A stretch of DNA of 64,000 nucleotides from Podocnemis expansa (taxonomy: Eukaryota > Chordata > Testudines > Podocnemididae): NCBI GenBank assembly GCA_007922195.1, contig ML681963.1, forward strand, positions 134,767,512 to 134,831,511, written 5' to 3'. The position numbers and the translations under genes were made by a program. This document shows, in pieces, positions 1-13,050 of the stretch. The notes beneath the pieces were generated by a model. The model was not told the DNA's origin. It saw only the letters and a list, made by a program, of their open reading frames with translations, and made no database searches. Every line of letters starts with the position of its first letter. Position 1 is the first letter of the stretch.

Positions 1-1660
1 TCATCTGTTCTGTACACAGCTTGGCGCAGAATATCAAGTCATGTTCAAGGTCTTGGGCCTTTTCTCCATGGTGCTCAATGGCCTGGGCCCAACCTATCCA
101 AAATGGCACCTATTACTCCACTACTGTCAGCAATTCCACACCTCACAATCAAACTTTCTATCACGAGGGTAAAAATTCATCTGTGCAGGAAAATGAGCTT
201 CCCCAGAGGCCAGTCCAAGATGACAGAACAAACTTCCACAAAAACTAAAGACTATCACACACTTCACATCTGTCAGCTTCAAATGCAAGGCATGTTTCTT
301 GAACCTTGCTTTCTCCACTTAATCCAAAACCAAAGCACTACCCAAACAAAACACTATACTCCATGCACAATTTAAAATACTCACTACTTCATATTTGCCT
401 TCACATGCAAATGATTTACATCAGTAGAAACAAGTTTTTCTCTGTGGGTGACAAATCTCCAAATCAGAAAGCTTTAGTAGAAGTGATAATGCATTTGAGA
501 AGTTGTTTTCAGACACGCAACATTTAAGTTCAATTGATCAGACGAGTTTTGTCTCCATTTAAGAAAAGTAGATAAATTCCTTAAGCAATGATCATACAAA
601 ACATATTACAGTAAATGTCTTTGTAATGATACTGCAAGATTTTGACATGGTGGGAGCATGTACTCTTTATTGACTATTTAGTATTCCAACTCTCACAAAG
701 TGTGTACTACTCACAATTTGGTAAGTGGATTTTAATTTGTTGCCTAATTTCTTTAGCTACCTCAATGGCCTTTACTGAATGCTTTCCAGCAGTATACATG
801 TATTATACTACATAGCAACCGAACACTAAAGAAACTAGAGTTTACCCATTAGTGGTACTGAAAGAAAACGATCTACCCACTCCAAGTGGGATCCCACTTG
901 GTCCTGCTCTTAAGCTGACAAGATAAGAAGGTGCAATGCCACATAACGCTCCTAGAAAACAGATGGATATATTTAGGGTTTTTTAGAAAATATTTACTCA
1001 AACAATATGAAATGAGACTACCGTAAGTCCCTCTTATACTGTCAGCTGTCACAATGCCATGTATTTTACCACAGATCCTACGTAGATGAAATCTAAACAG
1101 AAATATTTCTAACTTGTTCATCATTCAAGGAGACTTTTCAGAAGTTAATAAAAAAGCCAATAAAAGAAAATATTTACTAAGGGTATATGATAACAAAAGT
1201 TTATAAAAAAGTATAGTCATAATTAAACAGCAATGACTAGACTGGGTATTTAAAAAAGGAGTATGAACAAAAAGGAAAAGATTCTCCAAGAAAAACAAAC
1301 AAAAGATTTAGCCAAGAGCTCAAAGGAAAAAAACATTATGAATCATATTCCAGTATCCAATTTTTAGCCAACAGAGATACCTTGCTTGGCTCTAAAGAAA
1401 AGGGAGAATGATTTTTTTTTTTTATACCTTCACTAGTTTACAATCAGAAAAATGGAAAGTCATTGCATTACTAAACATACACAGAAAGTAATGATCTGAA
1501 CCACTGTTTAACTTACATTAGCTATTAAGAGTTAATCCCCTGGTAATATTCAAATGAGCAAAGGCACCTGAAAAATAAAAACAGCATTCTTCCAATTATT
1601 CTATACTACATTTGGTTGCTTTACTTGTCATTCCCCATCTTCACACATATGACAAAATGG
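1..1660. other. Intronic sequence, no element recognised
   Basis: AT-rich sequence without a supported gene or repeat. The only structured item is a perfect 20-bp palindrome at 882-901. Confidence 0.5.
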
Positions 1661-1734
1661 TACTGTCTCCCACGAAAGCTCAAGTGACAAATACATTTGC
1701 TAGTCTTTGAAAGTGCCACAGGACTCCTCACTTG
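1661..1734 (+). repeat. Penelope-like element tail fragment
   Basis: Carries CACGAAAGCTCAAGTGACAA then TAGTCTTTGAAAGTGCCACA and GGACTCCTC. The same module recurs at 16497, 33022, 37255, 39948, 44802, 46321, 55768 and 57640. Assignment to PLE comes from the copy at 42989-44892, where the module flanks a GIY-YIG reading frame. Confidence 0.7.
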
Positions 1735-2129
1735 TCACTGATATTCTATAAATTCACCAACATGCTAGAGATATTCATGTCCTTTCTCATAACCTTTCAT
1801 GTGGCAACTTCAAAAAATATAGAAATGAACTACATCGAATTTATCTCCATTGATTTTATTGCTGTCACAATTTGCCCCAAAGTGTTAAATGACCATGGTC
1901 TTGTTCATTCTGCCTTTCAAATTCAAATTCTTTATGAGAATGCTAGACTTTTTTTTTTTTTCCCAATTTCCTTCCCACAGGGAGCAGGGCCCTAGACTCT
2001 GTGGGGGTGGGCTGAGGCCCCAGGTGAGGGCACATGGGGCCCCAGATTAGGGCCCAGCAGTGGAGGAAGCCCAGAGGCCCCTAATCTGCCACTGAACACA
2101 GGATACAAACGTTTCAGAATGAATATTCC

Positions 2130-2950
2130 AATCAAATACAAATCTATATTTAATAGAAACTTAGAAAACTATTCCCTGACACTTGGCAGCTCTTTGCGTT
2201 ACCCAGCAAACCAACTTCAGGGGTAAGGGACTGGGAAGTGGGAACCTTCATGACAGAGTTAAGATGCATGCTCATGAGTTGTGAACGTAGATTAGACTTG
2301 TTTAGGATCATGTCTGAGAACACCTGTTCACAGGCATACATTGTTCCAAACATAGGCAGAATTCTGGAAGCAAATGCTTTCAATCTGGTGTAGTTTGGTC
2401 CCAGGTATTGATAAAAGTTGTTGACACTCGCTGTAGAAAATTTTTTCTTTTAACAGTGTGCTGCACCACAGCTCAATTATTTCATTTTGTAACTCATCAG
2501 CCACATCAAATGCACTGACAGAAAAAGGTGTGCAAAAAAATTTGAAATCTTTCTCCAGTTTTCTGAAGTCACAGAAGCGCTCATCACACTCATTCTTTAA
2601 TCCTGCAATTTTGTCCCTGTAATGTTCTGTACTCGAGGCCCTGACATTTGTGGTCACCAATTTTAATGTGGGAAAGTGTGCATAACTGCCATCAGAAAAG
2701 TTGTTTCTCCCACAACTGAAGTTTCAGCTGGAATGCATGAACACTGTCATAAAAGTCTGTCATAATCCTGTTGCGCCCTTGCATTTTTGTGTTGACCCCA
2801 TTCAGATGCTCAATAATGTCCACCATAAATGCAAGGCCACTCAGCCACTTTAAATCCTGTAATCAGGGCAGCTGCTTTCCTTTCCGATGCATGAATTCTC
2901 CTATCCCTTGATGTAATTCAAAGGAGTGCAGCTCCTCGACTAAGCCACTG
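2130..2950 (-). mobile_element. hAT transposase remnant (GTF2IRD2/Charlie-like), broken
   Basis: Read on the minus strand, successive frames show a WLSGLAFMVDIIEHLNG stretch (about 2790-2845), then MQGRNRIMTDFYDSVHAF, then a middle part containing ELQNEIIELWC (about 2328-2660). In another frame (2150-2383) there is a C-terminal hAT dimerisation-like block with MFGTMYACEQVFS and NKSNLRSQL. Family knowledge: these blocks, in this order, are typical of hAT transposases related to the transposase-derived part of GTF2IRD2. At least one frameshift (near 2330-2390) and upstream stops make it a pseudogene. The N-terminal zinc finger and first catalytic part are absent. No terminal repeats were identified. 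Confidence 0.75.
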
Positions 2951-4403
2951 AACTTATTCTGCCTAACATCAGCTGAAACTGATCATCAAAATTTCTCAGC
3001 TCTGGGATTAAACAGTCTAGCCAACTGCATACTGAGGATGGACTGGATTTGACCTTGGCAAGACAAACTGTATTGCTATGATATTTATCTGTGTATATCT
3101 ATTCAATTCTTTCTTGTTATGTGGGAGATCCTGTAAGAAATAGACCCTTCTTTGCAAGTGTGTTTGGATGCCGTTTCGTTAGAAAAGACCGAGCAGTTAT
3201 AAGAGCTAAAAAAAGACTGATTTTCTCCCTCCTTTTCTATAGGATGAAGACTAGGTCTTCTGCACGTTCCATAATACCTGTATTTTTGTTACATTCCTGC
3301 ATTCTGTAAATAGATGATTTGGCAGCCAGCCAAGAGGCCTATTTTACCATTAAGACGGCCATTTCTATAGAGATGGAAAATAAGAAACAAATATCTCTAG
3401 TCACTCCATCCTCCCTAATATTGTTTGGAGGCCCTTTATGCCATGCACTGTCACAGATCAGCCACTCAGATTAAAGTTCTTCAAGCAGAACACTAGCCTA
3501 TTAGATTTGTAGATGTTACAAATACTACGGTAAATAAAATCCTGATTAGTTTTTCCAATCTCATGTTCTAGTTGGAAAAACTGCAAAAAACATGTAAGGA
3601 GGAAATACTGCACACTATGCTTACATATCAGAAACCTACTGTGCCACAAAAGCAAATATTGGCAAGATTTGGAAATTCCAAGCATGCCAGCTTTTCATAG
3701 AAATAAGCTGCAACTAATATCAATGCTCCTCTTTAATTCACAGTTCAGCAGAATCCTGCCTAATTTCTAAAACATCACCACAAGCCAAGTTATATTTTGT
3801 TAATTCACTGGTAGTTTCTGGACAATAAGCCACAGAACAGAACTAACCAGTACACTGAAGCTTCTAAATGTAGTGTACATCTATAACTAGATGCAGAATA
3901 TTAACTTACCTGAAAGTTTTTCCATAAAATATAGTATAATGTCATAAAAATTAAAAACAATTACAAAAATTTTATTTTATAAAACAGCATATTCCATATA
4001 CTCTATAAACCAGGAAAAAATATGCTTTAATGTTCAAAAGTCATTTACTCTATAATTCTAGTTAATTTTATTAAAGCATTCCTCAAAAAGCAGCAGCTCT
4101 ATAAAACAAAACCTATATTAACTCAGTTTAACAACTTTATTCATGTTTCTTTGATACATACATTTTTGGAAGCTGTAACTTGTTCTGAACATGTTTAGCT
4201 TCGAGATTTTTCTCATCTTATATCTTCTACTGCTAGAATTAATATCACACTCCAACTTTACATTGTTGACAATGTCTTTAAACTCTTAATCTCACTTTTA
4301 AATGTTTCACTACTTTGTTTTATGACAATGACCACTCTAAAGAGAATGCGTAGAGATAGTACTCCAATACTAATTTGTAAATTGCTAATGAAATGTTAAA
4401 TAT
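2951..4403. other. Intronic sequence, nothing recognised
   Basis: AT-rich; only short uninformative reading frames and no repeat family I can name. Confidence 0.5.
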
Positions 4404-4493
4404 ACAAGGTGGGTGAGGTAATATTTTTCATTGGACTAACTTCTGTTGATGAGAGAGAGAAGCTCTCAAGGTACACACAACTCTTCTTCAGGA
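4404..4493 (+). repeat. Dispersed 3'-tail repeat (GGTGGGTGAGGTAATAT type)
   Basis: Contains AGGTGGGTGAGGTAATAT, CATTGGACTAACTTCTGTTG and a GAGAGAGA-containing segment followed by CTCTTCTTCAGG. A reverse-oriented relative is at 17420-17515. I remember this module as widespread in reptile genomes, but I cannot name the family with certainty; it is probably the tail of a retroelement. Confidence 0.6.
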
Positions 4494-6958
4494 AATGTTA
4501 ACATTTTTATAAGGTCTACCAGTTTAGTTAGATAAATCCACTTTCTGTGATCCCCTGCTGATAGTTTTATATATTATATAATTTGTGTATTCAACACTAC
4601 GTGACAAGACATACATCAGGAAAAAAGGAAATATTAATTAATTAACTAATTTAATACTATGAACACAGTTTGATGATAAGAATGCTGTAAATACTGGTAT
4701 GTATCATAAAATTTCTATACAAAAAGACTGCACTGTGCTTCTGCTAAAATACAAAGAAGATTTAAAACATAAGCAATTTTACTAACATATCTTTTATACT
4801 GATAATTATACTTCTAGATCAATAAACTCAGATAACTAAGGCATAAATACATTATCACTTCTAATGGGACTTAGCAAACCAGCAAACTAGTTATACTGAT
4901 GTCAAGTTTAATGCAATTTGAAGGCTGAAATACTAACAACTCAATCTTGTAAAATATTAACCTTAAAAACAAGTAAGACTCTTACATCATAATGAGACTT
5001 TTGTAAAGTATTTACTTTCATGGCCAAGAATTAGTTCCTTACACTTTAAAAGACACAAATTAAAAAATCAGCAATAGTCAGTCTAGCTATGGATCTAGAC
5101 CTGTATTCAGCTCTTCTGGAGACCAAGTGAGACTCTGACAATATTTATGGTTCTCACCCCAGTTTCTCTTGGTCTTCATAGTCCCAAACAAAGTGGGTAT
5201 AAATCACAGGATTGGATGAAACAGACTACTAATTATGACTCAATAAACTGTCCAATATATGTCATGCATTCCTTGCAGTCTGTTCCACCTTGCAAAGTTC
5301 TGCGATCAGCCCACCCAGCCTAATCCCAGCACAGTTACTGAGACTTCGCCCACTCTGCTGATATAAAGGTCGAGGCAGGGGAGATAAGAGGGGATGGCTC
5401 CTTTATATATCAGTACTAGGAGTCCCAAACCAATTCTGCTCCTTCTTTAAGGGATGCTTTCTTCCAAGCTGTTTGCAATCCTGGTTTAATCAGAGAACCA
5501 GATCTCTACTGAACAGTTACTAGCACTGTGCACTGAAATACCTACCAAGTTGCAACAAAATGCATTTTACTTCTTAACCCAGTCACCAGCCCCAGAGCTG
5601 CCAAGCCACCACAATTCCCAGGCTAATTTGGGAGTGGGGGAAAAATTCCTTTTGACCCCCAATATTTCAGTTAATTCAACTATCAACAGAAATCTGATCT
5701 TGTCTTACGCTCTCAGCTGGTTTAAATATGTTAGTAATGTCACTGAACAGTATCAAATCTAGGATCTGAAAGCAGATGGCAAACAGTTATTTTTTTAAAA
5801 AATTCACTAAACAATAAAAATTTTTATGACATTGGTAAACTTTTTTTAAAAAATTATAATAAACAGGCTCTCCTCCTGCACTTGAACACATGAAATAACA
5901 GCAAAAGACACTACTGCAGAAAAATGGTGATTTAGAAAGCCTATATAAACGTTCAATGCATGAAAAAAGAACCAAAAGACAGATCAAAATATACAATTTC
6001 ATCATTTAAAATTGCTCACCAGGAACTGAGATTAGTCAAGCAATCCTGCTTTCCAGCACATTTAGAAGTGTTTGTCTTGTAATTAAGTTTACGCCTGAAA
6101 CATCTGGAGCACTTATGGTACAAACTCATTCTGTAGCAGGACATCTCTTTTCCATAACTTAATAAAATATATCTGCAATCTCTCAGAAAGGTTTTTTACT
6201 GTACACATCTTTCAGCTAAGCCGGTCTATGAAATAAATGTTAAGTAGAACAGTGAAAACCTTAAGTTAAATGTCACCACTTACATCACATGAAATGGAAT
6301 GGAATGTATGTGATGTCCCTTTACAAGTCACATCCTCCCACTAAAGCAGTAAATTTGAATGGATGCCTTTATATTTCTTGTTTACAAAAAAGAAGAAAAT
6401 ATTTTGGGCCTAAATTTTAAAAGCTCACAGACTTTCCAACACAAAAGTAGCTCCCCACACACCAGGACAATGCTCCATCATTTAATGTGCTTAAGAACGG
6501 TCAACTGTGGGTTAGGTGGATATAAAACTAAATAAGCAAAACCAACACAGAGCTAGTTAAGTGAAATTTTAACCTTATGGTTCATGATTCTCTTGGCCAC
6601 CGTTCCTTAATACATTTTTCTACCACCTAAAATTTAGGGTGTAAAGCAGCTTTAGATGATAAATGGTACAATTAATAAATTATTTTTTCTTAAATCAGGG
6701 TTGCATTGTGATTTGCTTTGCCTAAGACAAGAGTTACAAGCAAAATGACAAGTGGCAAATACAGCAGCACCAATGCTCAAGATTTAGGGCTCAAAATGGC
6801 AGAGGCCTGAGAAGACTGGAACCAGAATGTGCCACGGTGGTGAAGGGGGCCATGGACAGCAGATGGGGGCAGAAAAGGGGTGGGTGTTGGCAGGAAGTGG
6901 GGGTAGTGAAGAGGCACATGGGCAGAAGATGAGGGCAGAGAAGGGGTACAAGGTGTAC
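4494..6958. other. Intronic sequence, nothing recognised
   Basis: No supported feature. A pyrimidine/purine-skewed patch at 5100-5450 has slightly higher GC but no gene signature. Confidence 0.45.
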
Positions 6959-7080
6959 CATATGACAGGCCACTGTGATGTCAGAGGTGACTCAAACAAA
7001 TGCTCCCAAGGATTGCTCCCAAGGAGAAAGCAAGGAGCAATTGGTTGAGTCACCTCTGACATCACAATGGCCTGTCACAT
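6959..7080. repeat. Foldback inverted repeat, copy 1
   Basis: Left arm 6959-7005 and right arm 7034-7080 are reverse complements over about 47 nt with about five mismatches, separated by about 28 nt. The core is TGTGATGTCAGAGGTGACTC. The same core and arm order occur at 38087-38163, and both copies are followed by similar flank (CACATGGCACA, TTCACATCA), so this is a dispersed family rather than a chance palindrome. Confidence 0.8.
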
Positions 7081-7095
7081 GGCACACTTCACATC

Positions 7096-9704
7096 ATACA
7101 CACACCCCTAGCGAATTAGTATAGTAGATGTAAATTAATTTTTTTAAGCGTCATTAAACTTGCCTGCATTATTACTAAAGATCAGTATAATCATTACTAA
7201 CATACATACGGTATGGTACTGGGAGAACAGAACCTCAAAAGCACTTCTTTTTAAATCATCTGAAATATTCAAAACAAAACAAAGGAATTCCAGGAAGATT
7301 CTGCTTTCTGTCATCCTGAGAACAAGCAAATGTCAGGAAGGCGGACCTTCCTTATTACCCTTAAGAGTGTTTACACCAACTCAGAATGGCTGTATTTTAA
7401 ATTTCTTCATGCTTCAACTTTTTATGCCTGTTGCTTTTACACTATTCTTTTGAAAAATTGTCAGAAGTTGGGTTTGTGATTGAATGTTTGATAGAAATTT
7501 TAATTGTGAAGACTTCAAACTGTAAATATAATTTGGTGAAAAGGACTTTAATGTTACTGCTTTTTGAAGATCCTTATCAAACCATAAAGCTGAAGGGTAA
7601 AGTGAGTGCCGGCTTCCCTCTCAGCAGAGAAAAGCCTCCCTGACAATCACGTGTAGTTGGAAATGTTTTAAACTTTATATTTCATAATTGTTGAAATGGC
7701 AGACACTTTTCTGACATTCACACTTGCAAACATGTCAACTAAACACAAAACTTTTAATATGATTCCTAATATCACTGCTATATAAATGATAAAATGTTAT
7801 AGGTACCATCTCCAAATCTAATGACCTTGCTGAACTAGTTACTAATACAAGAAGCTACTTAAGCATATGGAGACTTGGAAGAAGTTTATTTTGTATTTTT
7901 ATATCCATCCAGTTTAAATGATTATTTGTATTACACCTCCACCACTCGACACTTTATTTTTACAGTTTTTTAACTTTCTTAACAGCTAGGAATGCTGGGA
8001 ATTTATGTTCTGCTTTGCCTGGCCCGGAACAGTAGCCTTCCCCAGGAAAGCCATGGCTTGGAGGAGGATGAGCTCCTGGCCTCCAGCAGTGACCCCTTGC
8101 TGCCATCTCACTTCTTCATCTTCAAAGTCAGCAGGAGCTATGCAGCAGCAGAATGGCCTCCACAGCGTTAAGGTTCCTCCTCTTCCACCCCACAGCCCTG
8201 ACTCAGGATCTCTGCTCTGTCTTACTAGGACTGCAGCCTCCACCACACCTTATGCCTCCAAGGAATCAATGTCACTAGCTCCATGGCCATACAGGAAGCC
8301 CTCTGCAGTTCTGCTGTTGGGGCTACATCCAATATCTCTCTGCACCATCACAGGACCACTAACACCAAATCCTTTCATGTGAAAATTGTGGGGAAGAACT
8401 GCACTGAGCACTCACACTGACAGTTACTGATGGATTTTTTCATCAATTTCTGTCAGGTGAAATAAGCATTTCCCAGCATCTACTGATTAAGCCAAATTCT
8501 GCCAAACCTAAGCATATGTAACCTCCTCCAGTCAATTGCTGCTGACATGTTAATCAAAGCCTTTTAGGGACTTGTCCCTGGACTACAACAGCAACGGCTA
8601 CAGAGGTTCAAGACTCTATTTCTAAGATTGCCTTAGAGTCCAGAGACCAGATGGAAGCTACCACCAGTATACAACTTAAGTCAAAACAAAGGGTTCCGTT
8701 TTACTTTTGTTTTTGGTTGTTAGACTGGAACAGAAAGACACATACCACAGTCTGGGATGCTCTCATTAAACTTCCCATTTGTACCCAAAGCGAAAACTTC
8801 CCACTATTTTGTTGGTTACTAGGTTTTTGAAAGATGTCAGCCCATCAGTGACAAGTAACCCAGAAGACTTGAGGAAAGTTTCCAGGTCTGCTAGCAAAAA
8901 CCAGCCTAATTTTCCACTGGGCTCCAGATCAGGGAGCCTCAGGATGGTACTATCCTTTCAGATGTGAAGAGCTAGTAAAATATCCCATATCCTATTTATT
9001 TTGTTTGAAAGTTTCAAGCCACTAGGCAACTACAGCACTGCATCACCCAGTAAGGAACTCACTCACTTCTTTACCAGCTGCAGGGAGGGAGCTAAATAGT
9101 TTGGAGGGTTTAAAATATTGGTTTTTTTTTTTTATTATTGTTCCTATTCTTTCCTTATTCCTCATTCCCTGTATCTAAGAAAGATCCCCCTGTTGTTGTA
9201 CTGTTACTCTCGGAATTGTAATAATTATTTTATTCCTTGTATACCAGAATTCACTCCTAGGTTACTATTTGGTAATAAACATTTTCCCAAGTGGCAATGC
9301 ATTCTGTGTTCCAGGCACTAGAAGGGGCCTTTTTGGTGCCAAGATACAGAAATCAAGACCATATCCTTGAGGTGAGAAGAGAAGCCTCTTCAAGCAGCAA
9401 ATAACATACAGAAGGCTTAAGCCACATCTCGGGGGTGGGGTTATGCAGAATACTTACCAGTATATTAATAAGGAGTTAGTTAGCTAGTCATTGCCATGCT
9501 TAAACAACTCCATGACTCAACTCAGGAAGACAAGTAGTAGTATGCCTCCAAAAATTGTTCTGAAGAGTCAACAATTTATAAAATATATATTTAAGCCAAT
9601 GACACCGAGAATTATTCAGTTTTAAAGAGATTGCTTTAATAACTGAAAACTTCAGTCAAAATTTAAACTTAACTATACTAATGAAATAAATACTACCAGG
9701 AATT
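7096..9704. other. Intronic sequence with a GC-richer patch
   Basis: Mostly featureless. At about 7985-8380 base composition rises and both strands carry open frames of 86-125 codons (for example a minus-strand PADFEDEEVRWQQGVTAG). I do not recognise either peptide, no splice sites or start context support a gene, and an old repeat is as likely as an exon. Confidence 0.4.
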
Positions 9705-10020
9705 GCGTGATCATAGGAGACTAACTTTCCTGAGATAGACTGGAGGACAGGTGCTAGTAGTAATAATAGGGCTCAGATATTCCTGGGTGTGATAGCTGAT
9801 GGATTCCTTTGCCAAATATTAACTGAACAAACAAGAGGAGATGCCATTTTAGATTTACTATGGGTGAGTAGTGAGCACTTCATGGAAAAAATGATTGTAG
9901 GGGACAACCTTGGTTTGAGCAACCATGAGCTAGTTCCGTTCAAATTAAATGGAAGTAATTGAGCCAATGAAAGGATAACAGCAACCATCTTTGAATATGA
10001 TTCAAAAAGGTATTTTCTTA
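9705..10020 (+). mobile_element. CR1 LINE fragment, endonuclease region
   Basis: DNA from GATAGACTGGAGGACAGGTG through TTGATCTG-like downstream words matches, block by block, the segment at about 40990-41225 inside the larger CR1: GATAGCTGATG, GGGGACAACCTTGG-like and ACCATGAGCTA. The encoded pattern corresponds to the C-terminal part of the APE-type endonuclease of CR1 ORF2. It is degenerate, with stops. Confidence 0.75.
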
Positions 10021-11625
10021 CAATATAATGAAAATAGTAAAGAGAAGAGTATATAACTAACATCCCTCACAACACATTTCCTCTGTCATTCTGCTCAAAA
10101 AGCAACCACTCCACAACCCATCCTATTTCTGCAAACAAGCTACTGCAGATAGCCAAGACTCAAAAAGGAGATAACCCAAAACTTCAACATGGATTGGTGA
10201 GAGAAAGTTAACTGAGACACTACAAAGGAATCAGACTTAAAAAGGTTTACAGTAATTTTGCTGGAATATGAAAATGCTGTTGTAACTTAGATTAGTAACC
10301 ATTTCTCTTGTTAGTCACCAACTAGTGAGACAATGTAATCCAGGGAGAAGAGACATGGATTAAGCAATGCAATTTAACTGTACCGAACTGTAACTGGAAT
10401 TTAACTGTTCACACTTAGTCTTTCCTAAGACAATTCTTTAAATGACTACTTTTAAATAAATAATTTAAATATTCTTAGATTTCATAGGATTCAATTATGA
10501 TTGATTACTTTGGCAGTTACAGAATGGCTGGCTATTCATAACAACAAGATGGGTCTCACCCTCCCTTAAATTCTTTATCCAACTGTAACAGTTTAGTTAA
10601 TTAATAAGATACCAAGGTTCACAATAATTTTGGGAAACATTATATTTTGTTTTACCAAACAAAGAATGCCACCAAACATGATCAACTCTCAAAGATGTAA
10701 GCGTTGTTCAAAACTCTCCACAAACAGACATACAGGAGAGTTTATAAAGGATGTAACTCATTTCTCAAATGTATTGTCATTTGTACTGTTTTCTAAATTT
10801 TTTTCTATAATAATAAAATAGCTATGGTCAATAATCATGATATTTTGCTTGGTTTTAATTGTGATGTCTTCTAAGATATGGAAGAGAATGCCTGTGACTA
10901 AAATTGTGGCAATAAAGGAAAAGAAAATCAGGAAGAATAGGCTCACCATTTTGGAGGGGTGTTTGGCCTAATTATTTTTAGTAACTCTTAAAATAAAATT
11001 AACTGGGACCCAACAATTTAGAATTACACCTTTCTATCCATTAGCATAGTGATTTAAACCTTCAGACCCCTTTACTGAAAAGTGTTTCTCCTAATGAGAA
11101 AAAAATGCCATCTTAAATAACTAATCTAAAATATTATGGGACCAGTTTCATAGCCTGTAGGATAGTGAACAACGACTGCAATATTTGATCCCGTAGTTCT
11201 GTTAAAACCCTAACAGAAAACTTAGAAAAAACTGTATACATGCGTATCAAATATAATCAAATTATGTTTCTGCTTCATATCCATTACTACATCTAAATAC
11301 TATATCAGATGAGGAACAAAAATCCCACTCAGGACTCTTTTTTATTCTCCTGCTTTCTCACAATTAAGAAGTCCATAAAATAACTTGTCTTTAAGTATTA
11401 GTGCAATTTACCAAAACAGGATACCTACTAAAACTTAAACACTTAACAAAAGACTAAGATCATGTTGAAGAAGAAATTAAGTAAAATGTGTTCTGCTGTA
11501 CTAATGTAGTGGCATTCCAACAGTGGTACTATTATGTTAGCCTAAATACACTGCCTACAGATTCAAAAATGAGGAACAAGCTCTCATAATGTTGGTATGC
11601 ACAGCCCAGTTTCACTGATGATACT
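10021..11625. other. Intronic sequence, nothing recognised
   Basis: AT-rich, no supported element. Confidence 0.5.
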
Positions 11626-11725
11626 AAGGGCACGTCTACACGGCACTTTTATTTCGAAATAACACTCATTATTTCGAAATAAAAGAAATTAGGTCTACAT
11701 GACGTTTTCTTATTTCGAAAGGACG
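11626..11725. mobile_element. MITE end of the TGTCTACACT-type family with iterated palindrome
   Basis: Begins AAGGGCACGTCTACACGGCA, the terminus style of the MITEs at 26302, 61048 and 23051, and then has TTATTTCGAAATAA twice (11649-11662 and 11669-11682) and a partial third copy near 11709. The right terminus is not found, so it is probably truncated. Confidence 0.6.
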
Positions 11726-13050
11726 GACCTGATGGAAACTGAAAGAACACTATATATCTTTTATCTGAAAAGTTTTTATCCCAAAATACACAAGCAACAA
11801 TCTAATGCAATCCATGGAATTGTGATATCCCTGTACACATCATTCAATATCTTGAGTGAACCAGAATGCATAAAGGGGATTTTGCAGAGCAACAGTTTTA
11901 CAACAGTAGTTAAAATGCATTGTATTCAGTGCAACCCACAGCTTAATTAGTGACAAACAGCACTAAGGATAATCTGTTTAAATAACTCAGTTTTCTTTGC
12001 AGTTTGCTTTCAAAAGAAGCCAAACAAAGAGAAATCAAGTATCATATTAAAATGTGGTAACAGAATCTTATTCCCATTATATGTGAATTACATATTTCAA
12101 TAATTAAATTAAAGTTGATAGTCAACACACTAAGTAAAAAAAAAATACAATACCTGAGAAAAGTTATCAGACTCAAAACAAAATATTGTTTTAAAATATT
12201 CATCCTTATTGTATATTACTAGTAACATCTTTGTATCATATCAAAGTGCTGTAAAAACTGCTTCTCAATATTTGTTTTTAACAATTTGGGATTTTTCTGA
12301 ACTTGAAAAAATTAAGTAAAATAGGCTATTTTGCTTTCAAATTCTTATGCACTAGATAAAGCTATAGCACTTGGGTTACAAGTACTGATCAGTTTAGGAA
12401 CACCTTCATGGATACATCATCAAGTTTTATAAAAGCTTGGTTTTTGTTATTAAAAAAAAACCTTTATTTTGACCAAAATTAACATACCTTCTTAAGATAC
12501 CTGTGTGTTTAGTTCTACATTTGAGTTATGACCCCCAGCCTTGCATCAGATCTGTTCAAGCATGTTGCCACGGCCATGTGAAACCCCATTTAATTAATTT
12601 AATTAATGAGGACCTCTGACAGTATAAGACTTTACCTAAGAAGAGGCAGGTGCAGGACTGTAGCCTTACAGAGTAAAATGGTATTTACAATAACCACTCT
12701 GACAGGGACCAAACCCCCTGCATCATCCCCCCAATAAAATAAAATAAAACACCTTGAGATCAACCATCATTGGCATAATTTTGTGTCCAATGGATTCTAA
12801 ACGCTCACATTCTGTCAAACAACTGATTTTCTTTCAAAACAAACACTGAAGACAATCTGAGGTATTTCCCAAGACTGACTCAGACGACATGTCTATATAT
12901 GTTAGATGAACCTGAAATGATTTTTGAAAAGCCTGCATGGCCACTTACTGGTATGTAATAATGAATGATTTTTAAACTGGAACACTCCTGGTACATTACA
13001 AGCTATACCCTCAACACTAGAGACCCCTGGTTTGCTATTTTTTTGGCCTC
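11726..13050. other. Intronic sequence, nothing recognised
   Basis: AT-rich; short TTAATTAATTTAATTAAT patch at about 12590-12608. No supported element. Confidence 0.5.

Noticed and set aside
8595..8625. GGTTCAAGACT as a tRNA-type B box of a SINE
   Set aside because: No A box at the right distance, no tRNA-like fold and no A-rich tail.
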